NCBI GenBank assembly: GCA_900320185.1
Contig: ONRD01000033.1
Location: 1 to 38,187, forward strand
DNA: 38,187 nt
From: an uncultured Bacteroidales bacterium
GTDB lineage: Bacteria > Bacteroidota > Bacteroidia > Bacteroidales > UBA932
Reading direction: 5' to 3'
A program made the translations under genes and the position numbers. Shown here one piece after another: positions 1 through 7,199 of the stretch (within the stretch, counting starts at the first letter, position 1; each line of letters begins with the position of its first letter). Under the pieces are notes generated by a model. The model did not search any database. It saw only the letters and a program-made list of their open reading frames with translations, and was not told where the DNA came from.

Positions 1-1
1 G

Positions 2-280
2 CACGAGATCGTCAAGAGGTTTTCCTTCCCCGACCATCACAACTACAACAAGTTCGACATCGGGAAGATAATGGGCGCAGTGAAGGAGCACCCGACGGCG
101 GTAGTGATGACTACCGAGAAGGACAGCCAGAGGCTCCTGGACTTCAAGGACATCCCCGCCCAGCTCAAGGAACGGCTCTTCCAGGTGCCCATCAAGGTAG
201 GGTTCCTCTCGGAACGCGAAAAGGCGGTCTTCGAAGACACGCTCCTGACCGCCTTGAGGAACTTTCACACAGATTACTAG
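2..280 (+). CDS. lpxK: Tetraacyldisaccharide 4'-kinase, C-terminal end (partial)
   Basis: This is the 3' end of a gene that starts before the window; the frame is open from base 2 to the TAG at 278-280, about 92 residues. LpxK phosphorylates the 4' position of the lipid A disaccharide at the inner membrane. The visible part carries the usual C-terminal landmarks: a FPDHHNY stretch followed by an acidic F-D-I segment, then VVMTTEKDSQRL, matching the family's DHH and TTEKD motifs. The ATG at 71 is internal and not the start. Its stop overlaps, tail to tail, the stop of the gene on the other strand, which leaves no room for a terminator between them. The family call is firm; only the missing 5' part limits it. 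Confidence 0.88.
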   Translation, partial: HEIVKRFSFPDHHNYNKFDIGKIMGAVKEHPTAVVMTTEKDSQRLLDFKDIPAQLKERLFQVPIKVGFLSEREKAVFEDTLLTALRNFHTDY

Positions 281-1212
281 AAGGAATAGCCTATCCCCGC
301 GGTAATGGTGTTGCCGATGACCTCGTTGGCCGTAAGGTAAGCGAGGTTGATGCTTATTCCGGAGAACTTGACTCCCGCTCCAAGGGTCACGAACGTAGGT
401 AGGACAGCATTCCCCGTACCTACATGGAGGCCTGCACGGAGGAAGAACAAGTCATTGTAGCCATACTGGGCGCCGAAGGCGGCTGCGACGTTCCCACTGA
501 GGAAATAGTCGGCATCGGCCGCCAGTTCTATTCCATGGACGTCTGAGAATGTGGTGCTCCAGTCCACTCCTATGGTAGCCGAGGCCGGAAGCTTGTAGGA
601 GGCCCCGTCGTCGCCCTTTACCGAAGATCCGATCGAGGAGATGCCCGCGGTCATGTTCACGCCGCCCATCCTGTAGAGCAGGAAGGCGTCGGCGCAGAAC
701 GCGGAAAGCGAAACTCCGTCGGCTATCCCCTGGCTTGCGTACCTTGCATTGACTCCAAGGGAGAGGCTCTCCGTGAGAAGGAAGCCTACTCCCGCGTTGA
801 TGACCATGTCGCTGGGCTTGAAACTGCCCTTTGCGTGGCCGCTGGCGTCGAAAATGTCATATTCCTGCCCCATCTGGTAGGCCCCGCCTATCGAGAAGCC
901 CATCTTCTCGCTTAACTTGTAGGCGCCCCCGAAGTTGAGGTTGGTGTTCTTCACCCCGGAAGGAGCCCAGCCCTGGTAGTTGAATCCAAGGTCCATGGTC
1001 TTTGCGGAGAAAGGAATGACGGCCGAGTTGCGGAACGAGGAATATGCGGTGGCGGAGGTTGACGCGGCGCCTGCGAATCCCATCCCTGCGGAGACCGGGT
1101 TGCGGTCGATCCTGATGAAAGGAAGGGCCTCGGTCCCCTGGGCGGAAGCGACGGCGCAGCAGAGCAGTCCGCCGAGTACGAGTGCTGTAAATCTATCTGA
1201 AAGTCTCATCAT
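277..1212 (-). CDS. PorV/PorQ-family outer-membrane beta-barrel protein
   Basis: A protein of about 312 residues with a signal peptide (basic start, hydrophobic core, cut near VASAQ), then a region NPVSAGMGFAGAAS resembling the conserved start of PorV/PorQ proteins (D/N-P-x-SAGMG-GA). The rest alternates short hydrophobic and polar strands and ends in an aromatic residue (GIGYSF), as outer-membrane barrels do. PorV-type proteins work with the type IX secretion system, shuttling cargo that bears a C-terminal sorting domain. I chose the ATG at 1212 because it overlaps the stop of the upstream protease as ATGA and begins just before the signal peptide; the longer open frame to 1284 would add 24 hydrophilic residues inside the protease gene. 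The direct partnership with the protease is inferred from this coupling. Confidence 0.75.
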   Translation of the reverse strand: MMRLSDRFTALVLGGLLCCAVASAQGTEALPFIRIDRNPVSAGMGFAGAASTSATAYSSFRNSAVIPFSAKTMDLGFNYQGWAPSGVKNTNLNFGGAYKLSEKMGFSIGGAYQMGQEYDIFDASGHAKGSFKPSDMVINAGVGFLLTESLSLGVNARYASQGIADGVSLSAFCADAFLLYRMGGVNMTAGISSIGSSVKGDDGASYKLPASATIGVDWSTTFSDVHGIELAADADYFLSGNVAAAFGAQYGYNDLFFLRAGLHVGTGNAVLPTFVTLGAGVKFSGISINLAYLTANEVIGNTITAGIGYSF

Positions 1213-3830
1213 TTCTTCACGATTATTTGCGTGTACTCCTTCGATCCGAATTTCAGGGTCAGATGGTATTTGCCCGGAGCACATGCGGACATGTCAACTG
1301 AAGCGGGGACGAACGCGCTTGCCTGCACCGTGTCGTCGAATACGACCGCTCCGGTCTCGGAGGCGACCCTCACCTGCGCCGGTTCAAGGTTCTGGCCGGT
1401 AGCTATGTAGAGGTTCTTCACCACCGGGTTGGGGTAGGCGCTGTAGGCCTGTTTGGGATCCCTGACCAGGAGCATGAAGTCGATGCTGGCGGAGTCGCCC
1501 TTCGCATCCTTCGCAGTGATGGTCACGGAAGTGAGACCGTACTTGAGCGTCGTCCCGATGATCTGCGAGGCGGAAAGGTTCAGGTAGGCGACGGAATTGT
1601 CGCTGTAGGTGAACTCATAGGTGAGCGGTTCCCCGTCAGGGTCTGTGAAGTAGTCTCCCAGATTGATGCTGAACTCTTCTCCTATGGAAGTAAAGAGCTT
1701 GTTGTCAATGCCCTTCGTCGCCTGCGGAGGATTGTTTTCAAGGATGGTGTAGACAAGGTCGTACACCGAAGATTCCCCGTACCGGTCCGTAGCTGTGAGA
1801 CGGGCGGTGTAGGTGCCGGCATCAGCCTTCACGCCCACTATCGTGGCCTCCCCGGAGGTCTTGGATTTCGTGGTGTAGCTGTCGGCTTCCGAGGCTCCCT
1901 CGTAAGTTACCGTGAAATCGTGGGTGTCAGGTTCGGAGAATGTGAAAGAGACCTTGGCCGTCTGGAAGGCCTTGAGGGTAACCTTGCCGGAAGGGCTTGC
2001 CGTGATGACCGGAGGATTGTTCTTCAGGGTGGTGACCTTTATGGTCGCGGAAGGCTCGGCATAGAGCGGGGAATATGAATGCGCCACTACCTTGAAATAG
2101 TAGTCGGACTCGAAGTCAAGTCCGGACAGGGTGGCGGACGCCTCCTTCCCGACGGGAAGGTTGGGGGTGACTTCGAGAGTCTTCACTCCGCTTAGCGACT
2201 TGCCGGCAGGATCGGCAGCATCCACGGCGGCCTTGTCGGTGGAATAGACGACGGTGAAGCCGTAGGCCGGACGGTTGTTCCCGTCGGCGGGCACGGTCCA
2301 GGAGAGGTCCACGAAATTCGAGCGCGGGGTGCCGGAAAGGTCGGTGACGGCCGCGGGAGCAACATCGTTCTGGTAGACCAGGGAGCCAAGCACGTCCACA
2401 AGGCCTCCGAGCTTGAAGGAAGGCGTGATGAGCTTGCGGTTGGCTCCTTCCAGGAGTTTCTCTTTCAGCATCTCGTTGGTGAAGCCGGGGCCGCCGAAGT
2501 ATGAGACCAGGAGGGCCGCCACGCCGGAGACGTGTGGACAGGCCATCGAGGTTCCGTTCATGTTTGAATATGTGGCACCTGGCACCGTGCTCAGGATGTT
2601 CACCCCGGGTGCGCAGAGGGACACATAGTCTCCGTAGCAGGAGAATGTCGCACGGGTTCCGTTCTTGGTGATCGCGCCGACGGCGATCACATCCTTGTGA
2701 TTCGCAGGCGCCCCGTTCTGGATGGCGTCGTTGCCGGCCGAGAAGATCACGACGCCGCCCTTCATGGGCGAATCCGGAAGCTGGTTCCCCTGGTTGTCGC
2801 AACCTGCATATTTTATGAAATACTCGATGCCGGCAGCGTCCGAAGCGCTTGGCTGGGCAGCCATGGCACGTGTGACTTCATCACCGGTCAGCTTGCCGTC
2901 ATGGTTGGCGTCATAGTCATACCCCCAGCTGTTCTGGCAGATGACGGCGCCATGGTCGGCACCCCACTTCAGGGCGTAAGAGGTATTGCCGGAGAGCGTA
3001 CTAGTCTCGCCATCGGACGTGACGGTCTTGAAGATCATGCTGGAGATGAGGGTCACTCCCCTCTTCCCGAGCGCATAGTCGCCGCCTGCCGTCCCGCAGA
3101 CGCCGGTGCCGTTGTTGTTGACCGCGGCTATCGTACCGGCAACGTGGGTACCGTGGCTTCCGGCCACTATGTTCCGGTTGTCATCGACGAAGTTCCAGCT
3201 CCTGTCAGGAGAGCAGTTCCACTCGAGGTCGGGGTGCGTCATGTCGATACCGGCATCCACCACCGAGACAATTACCGAAGGGTCGCCCGTGGTGTAGTTG
3301 TCCCACGCATACTGGACGTTTATGTCCGCTCCCTTCAATGAAGTGTTGCCGAACCCCCACTGGTCGGGAAGACTGGGGTCGTCGAAGGCAAGCATCCTGA
3401 CCTTTTGCCTGGGCTCGGTGTACTCGACTCCCGGGATGGCCCCGAGCTCAACCGCAGCCCTCGTCTGGGTGACGGCCTCGTCGTAGGTCACCACATACCA
3501 CTTGTGGAGTCCTTCCTTCCTGGTGCGCGGCTCGAACTCCCCGGCATCCGGGAAGAGCCTCTTTATCGATTTGATGCCAAGTTCATCAAGGGCCTGGTTG
3601 AGCCCCATGGACCTGGTCGCAACATGACCGGCTGAGAGGTCGCCCTCGATCAGGTCTATCATGTCATCGCTGAATTTGACGATGGTCACTCCGGGGACGA
3701 AAGCCCCGGTGTCCTTCGCCGAAAGAAGTTCAGTCTTTACTTCCGGCGTCTCCTCATCCTGCGGGACCGGCTCCTTGGAACAGGAGGCCAGGAGGCAGAC
3801 TGCGAGAACCGGGAAAAGGATTCGCTTCAT
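1209..3830 (-). CDS. S8 subtilisin-like protease with T9SS C-terminal sorting domain
   Basis: An 873-residue surface or secreted serine protease. A lipoprotein signal ends in LLASC (Cys17). A propeptide-like region (about 40-145) precedes the catalytic domain, with Asp192 (VVDAGID), His226 (GSHGTHVAG), oxyanion Asn300 (CQNSWG) and Ser428 (NGTSMACPHVSG) all present. An EF-hand-like loop, DANHDGKLTGDE, sits at 307-318 inside this domain. A fibronectin-III-like domain follows (about 490-600), then two Ig/cadherin-like domains (about 605-790). The last 80 residues have the T9SS type A form: YPNPV near the start, a G-x-V strand, GKYHLTL, and a basic IIVKK end. It lies 14 bases after the upstream gene and overlaps the PorV-like gene. 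Having both a lipobox and a sorting domain leaves the final anchoring uncertain. Confidence 0.9.
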   Translation of the reverse strand: MKRILFPVLAVCLLASCSKEPVPQDEETPEVKTELLSAKDTGAFVPGVTIVKFSDDMIDLIEGDLSAGHVATRSMGLNQALDELGIKSIKRLFPDAGEFEPRTRKEGLHKWYVVTYDEAVTQTRAAVELGAIPGVEYTEPRQKVRMLAFDDPSLPDQWGFGNTSLKGADINVQYAWDNYTTGDPSVIVSVVDAGIDMTHPDLEWNCSPDRSWNFVDDNRNIVAGSHGTHVAGTIAAVNNNGTGVCGTAGGDYALGKRGVTLISSMIFKTVTSDGETSTLSGNTSYALKWGADHGAVICQNSWGYDYDANHDGKLTGDEVTRAMAAQPSASDAAGIEYFIKYAGCDNQGNQLPDSPMKGGVVIFSAGNDAIQNGAPANHKDVIAVGAITKNGTRATFSCYGDYVSLCAPGVNILSTVPGATYSNMNGTSMACPHVSGVAALLVSYFGGPGFTNEMLKEKLLEGANRKLITPSFKLGGLVDVLGSLVYQNDVAPAAVTDLSGTPRSNFVDLSWTVPADGNNRPAYGFTVVYSTDKAAVDAADPAGKSLSGVKTLEVTPNLPVGKEASATLSGLDFESDYYFKVVAHSYSPLYAEPSATIKVTTLKNNPPVITASPSGKVTLKAFQTAKVSFTFSEPDTHDFTVTYEGASEADSYTTKSKTSGEATIVGVKADAGTYTARLTATDRYGESSVYDLVYTILENNPPQATKGIDNKLFTSIGEEFSINLGDYFTDPDGEPLTYEFTYSDNSVAYLNLSASQIIGTTLKYGLTSVTITAKDAKGDSASIDFMLLVRDPKQAYSAYPNPVVKNLYIATGQNLEPAQVRVASETGAVVFDDTVQASAFVPASVDMSACAPGKYHLTLKFGSKEYTQIIVKK

Positions 3831-3844
3831 AAATGTATGTCAGA

Positions 3845-4543
3845 TTATTTGTTTTTTTCGGTTGCAATGAAATCCACGACCTTGAGAAGGGACTTCGGGT
3901 TCTTCCAGTCGATCTTGATGGACTTGAGGAAGGCCTTCGCCGTCGCCTTGTCGACATAAGGGTTGTCCATGAGCCCCCTCTTGCTGGCCGGAGTCAGGTT
4001 CATACCAACCCGCAGATAGGTATTCTCCTTCATGGCAATGACGCTTCCCGAAGCCTTCTGGTCCATGACGGTAGTGAGGGCCATGTCGACCATGGCGTCC
4101 ATCGTGCCGCCCGCAAGGGTGGTTATGTTCTGGGTGGAAGCCGTCGCCGACTTCACGCCGTAGCCGATGTCAGCTTTGCTCATCTTGTCCACGTCGATGG
4201 AGGATTCAAGGACCACCGCCCCGTTGTCATTCTCCGCAAGGACCTTCATCAGCTTGCCTCCGGCGTTGACATAGACATCATTGCCAAGGCGCGCCGTGTA
4301 CACGTTCTTCATGTCGACGGCAAGTATTTTCTCATCCCTGATGAAGTGGAGTTTCCCGTCCACGGTGACGTTCATCATCGCCTCCTGGACCTGCACGCCT
4401 GAAGCTGTGAAGACAAGGGCATTCTGGAAATCAGGATAAAGGTAAGGCCATGTGTCCTTCGGCTGGTATCTCTGCGCGGAACAGGCCAGCGCTCCGGCCA
4501 GAAGAAGTACCGCCATGGCTGTGATTCTTTTGATTGCGTTCAT
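3845..4543 (-). CDS. Secreted protein of unknown function
   Basis: About 232 residues counted from the ATG at 4543, whose product begins with a clear signal peptide (MNAIKRITAM, then a Leu/Ala-rich core, cut after ACSAQ). The open frame extends ten residues further upstream, but those are not signal-like. I do not recognise the mature protein. It has a beta-rich N-terminal half (VQVQEAMMNVTVDGKLHFI and similar strands), a region rich in Ala, Thr and Met around residues 130-165, and a basic C-terminal end. It is the first gene of a tight minus-strand run, with the S8 protease 14 bases downstream, so a role with that protease (substrate, chaperone or inhibitor) is possible but only inferred from position. 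Confidence 0.6.
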   Translation of the reverse strand: MNAIKRITAMAVLLLAGALACSAQRYQPKDTWPYLYPDFQNALVFTASGVQVQEAMMNVTVDGKLHFIRDEKILAVDMKNVYTARLGNDVYVNAGGKLMKVLAENDNGAVVLESSIDVDKMSKADIGYGVKSATASTQNITTLAGGTMDAMVDMALTTVMDQKASGSVIAMKENTYLRVGMNLTPASKRGLMDNPYVDKATAKAFLKSIKIDWKNPKSLLKVVDFIATEKNK

Positions 4544-4619
4544 CTCGTTGAAGTTTAATGGCCCGCGATGCAAGCCGGGTAATCAGTTTGTAAATATCGC
4601 AAAGTATTTCCATAAATGC

Positions 4620-4651
4620 AAAAAGGAGCCGGCCCATGTATGAGCCGGCTC
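4620..4651 (-). terminator. Intrinsic terminator closing the susCD operon
   Basis: An 8-bp perfect stem, GAGCCGGC at 4626-4633 against GCCGGCTC at 4644-4651, with a 10-base loop. On the minus strand it is followed by five T residues (A run at 4620-4624). It lies about 20 bases after the stop of the lipoprotein gene and separates susC-susD-lipoprotein from the protease operon downstream. Confidence 0.85.
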
Positions 4652-4672
4652 GCAGTAGATATTCAGATCCGA

Positions 4673-5614
4673 TTACTGCTTCTTCTGGAAGTAAGTAGGA
4701 TAATTCGGGTTGAAGTTGGAGTAGTTCACCGCATAGTAGTAGAACAGGTCGGGATATTTAGCGAGATCGCTCGGGTGGCTGATTCCGAAACTGTCGGCGG
4801 TGATCCACATGCCGGACGCTTCGTCAAGGGTGAAGACGACTTCCACTTCGTCGGTGACATAGACTCCGCCGAAACCGGTGTGGCCGAAGGTGTAGGCCTT
4901 GTCATCGATGCCAAAACCTGAGAGGGTACCGGAAGCCTGAGGGAACGGGAAGGTGATGGTCTTCCTGTCGTCGGAAACGATTCCGTAGACAGGGCAGTCC
5001 TTTGTGTCGGAATGGTAAGCGACGGCGGAGAAGTAGGTCACGTTGCTAAAGACGAGATGGGTGACATCCTCATCATCGGGACCGACTTCTACATCCCATG
5101 AGGGATACGACAGGCCGTTATTGGAATTCGCGCACACGCCTTTCATGGTGTAGTCTCCGAAGAAGTCCACGAGAGGATGGTCGTTGTCCTTGATGGTGAT
5201 GGTGACATTGTCATGGGGACCGAGCTCGACATCATCGGACTTGCTGTCGATCGACACGTTGAATGCAAGGTTCCCGTCAAAGATGCCCGGCCTGTCGATG
5301 AGCTTGATGACGATGTTCTTCACGGTGTCGCCGGGAGCTGCGTTCAAGACTCCGGATGCAGGCTCTACCAGCTGGTAGTTCGTCCCTGAGACGGCTGTCC
5401 TGTCCGTGCACTTGACGGTGATCGTAGCTCCGTTCTTGTTGTTGTAGATGGAGACCGGAACAGTGATGTTTCCAGCATCCTCGGCAAATGTCTTGTTACC
5501 ACAGTATATCGAGATGAATGAGTGGTGCTGGAAAGTCAGTTCCCTGTTGCAGGATGCAAGGGCCGCGACCATCGCGACGCCTGCAAGTATGTATGCTAAT
5601 TTTTTCATATTCAT
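4673..5614 (-). CDS. SusCD-associated surface lipoprotein with Calx-beta-like domain
   Basis: A 313-residue lipoprotein with signal MNMKKLAYIL then AALASC (Cys22). Residues about 35-150 form a Calx-beta-like domain: AGNITVPVSI, GATITVKC, a GTNYQ turn, PGDTVKNIVIKL and TITIKDND, the last being the typical end of such a repeat. The C-terminal half (about 155-313) is an aromatic, acidic beta-rich region that I do not recognise. It is the third gene after susC and susD, 32 bases after susD, in the slot where surface ligand-binding proteins of SusCD loci are found. I infer it helps capture the ligand at the cell surface. No ligand can be read from the sequence. Confidence 0.75.
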   Translation of the reverse strand: MNMKKLAYILAGVAMVAALASCNRELTFQHHSFISIYCGNKTFAEDAGNITVPVSIYNNKNGATITVKCTDRTAVSGTNYQLVEPASGVLNAAPGDTVKNIVIKLIDRPGIFDGNLAFNVSIDSKSDDVELGPHDNVTITIKDNDHPLVDFFGDYTMKGVCANSNNGLSYPSWDVEVGPDDEDVTHLVFSNVTYFSAVAYHSDTKDCPVYGIVSDDRKTITFPFPQASGTLSGFGIDDKAYTFGHTGFGGVYVTDEVEVVFTLDEASGMWITADSFGISHPSDLAKYPDLFYYYAVNYSNFNPNYPTYFQKKQ

Positions 5615-5646
5615 TATGCTTGGATTCTGTTAGTCCAACATTTGAA

Positions 5647-7188
5647 CTACTCGGTAGCGGTTGTGTATCCAGGGTTCTGCACGAGGTTGGGGTTGACCTG
5701 CATCTCGTAGGTAGGAACAGGATAGCACATACGATGGTCGGTTGCAGGGACAGCAGGACGATCATAGTAGACAGGATTTCCTGCCAGGTACATCAGGACA
5801 CCGGCCTGCTGGGCAATTTCCTGGGGACGGCGTGCGGGGATGGGATCGCCCCAGCGCTTGAGGCAGCTGTAGCGGAGGCCTTCTCCGACAGTCTCCTTGA
5901 ACCACTCGTTCTTGACATTCGCAAGGGTACCGGCTGTGGCGGAAGCGCCACGTGCAGTCTGGAGGGCATTGAGGTAGACGGCAGCCTGGTCGGCATTGCC
6001 TTCCTGGGCGTAAGCTTCAGCTGCGATGAGGTACATCTCGCTGATGAGCAAAGGCTTGCGTGCATGGGCACCGGTAGGGACCTCACCTGAACGCAGGGCA
6101 GGATTGTCGTAGTACTTGATGAATACGTAGAACCCATCCCTGTGGAAAGTGCTGGCAGCCCTCAGGGGACGCATCTCGGTAGGATCGTACCAAGTGGAAA
6201 GACGGAGGTCGCCATCTTCATAGGTGTCCATCAGGTTGGCTGAAGGAATGTAGTATGAAGCGTAGTACTGGCCTTCCTTGTCGTCATTGCTGATCTGGGT
6301 GAAGATGGTGTTGCCACCGGTTCCCTCGGCCATGCTGGCGAACATCTGAAGGATAGGCTCCTTCCCGTTGTCGTTGACCCATTCTTCCACCATTTCGTCA
6401 GCCGAGGAAGACAGGGTGTAGCCGGCGGCGGAGTTGATGACCTTTTCCGCATAGGCTGCAGCCTGGGCGTAATTCTTGGTGTCGATGTAGTAGCGGGCGT
6501 ACAGCGCGTTGACGGCGTCGATGGTAGGCTTCTGGGACCTGACGGCACCCTTTGCGTTGGCGAGGATGACGGCGGCGGAATCAAGGTCTTCCTTGATCGC
6601 GGCGTAAACCTCGGCGACAGTGGCGCGTGCGGGCTTCTCGACCTGGTTGTACTTCAGGACGAGGGGAACGCACAGGTCGGTTGAAGCAGACGGGCCGTAA
6701 GCCTTTCCGAAATGACGGGCGAGAGTGAGGTAGGAAGATGCGCGGCCGAAGAAGGCATATCCCTTCATGGTCCTCGCCGCAGCCTTGAGGTTGTCGGCGA
6801 CACCGTCAGCGTTCTCGATGGCGATGTTGTAGTTCTTTATGGAACCGTAGTTGCCGGACCAGAGGTCTCTCGTGTCATAGTTGTCAGCCGAGAAGGAATC
6901 ATCCATGCGGTGCTCCGAACCATAGTTGTTGCCATAGTCCACGACAGCGTTGAAACCGTCGCACATGACCTCGGAAGTCTGGGAATAGACTCCGTAGTAC
7001 AGGCCTCTGTAGGAAGAGAGGACACCGTTCGTGAATTCATTCACGTCGGTTGCGGTCAGCATCGGAGACTCTCCTGGCGTGTATGCGATGGACGTCGTAG
7101 GGACGAGATCCAGGTCGCAGGAAGCCAGCATCACAGCAGCGATACCTGCTGCAAGGGCGTATTTGAGTATATTTTTCATATTCTTCAT
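5647..7188 (-). CDS. susD-like: SusD/RagB-family nutrient-binding outer-membrane lipoprotein
   Basis: A 513-residue SusD-family lipoprotein: the signal ends in VMLASC (Cys24), followed by the usual DLDLVPT stretch. The N-terminal part (about 45-200) has the helical pattern of the RagB/SusD fold with tetratricopeptide-like repeats, including the MKGYAFFGRASSYLTLARHFG helix typical of the family. The C-terminal RagB/SusD domain includes PLLISEMYLIAAEAYAQ, LNALQTARGA and a closing PIP.R.QEIAQ segment. SusD proteins cap their SusC partner and deliver ligand to it. The stop of susC is 12 bases upstream, so the two are co-transcribed. The start may be Met1 or Met4 (7179); both give a working signal. 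The ligand is unknown. Confidence 0.93.
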   Translation of the reverse strand: MKNMKNILKYALAAGIAAVMLASCDLDLVPTTSIAYTPGESPMLTATDVNEFTNGVLSSYRGLYYGVYSQTSEVMCDGFNAVVDYGNNYGSEHRMDDSFSADNYDTRDLWSGNYGSIKNYNIAIENADGVADNLKAAARTMKGYAFFGRASSYLTLARHFGKAYGPSASTDLCVPLVLKYNQVEKPARATVAEVYAAIKEDLDSAAVILANAKGAVRSQKPTIDAVNALYARYYIDTKNYAQAAAYAEKVINSAAGYTLSSSADEMVEEWVNDNGKEPILQMFASMAEGTGGNTIFTQISNDDKEGQYYASYYIPSANLMDTYEDGDLRLSTWYDPTEMRPLRAASTFHRDGFYVFIKYYDNPALRSGEVPTGAHARKPLLISEMYLIAAEAYAQEGNADQAAVYLNALQTARGASATAGTLANVKNEWFKETVGEGLRYSCLKRWGDPIPARRPQEIAQQAGVLMYLAGNPVYYDRPAVPATDHRMCYPVPTYEMQVNPNLVQNPGYTTATE

Positions 7189-7199
7189 AATTTTAGCAA

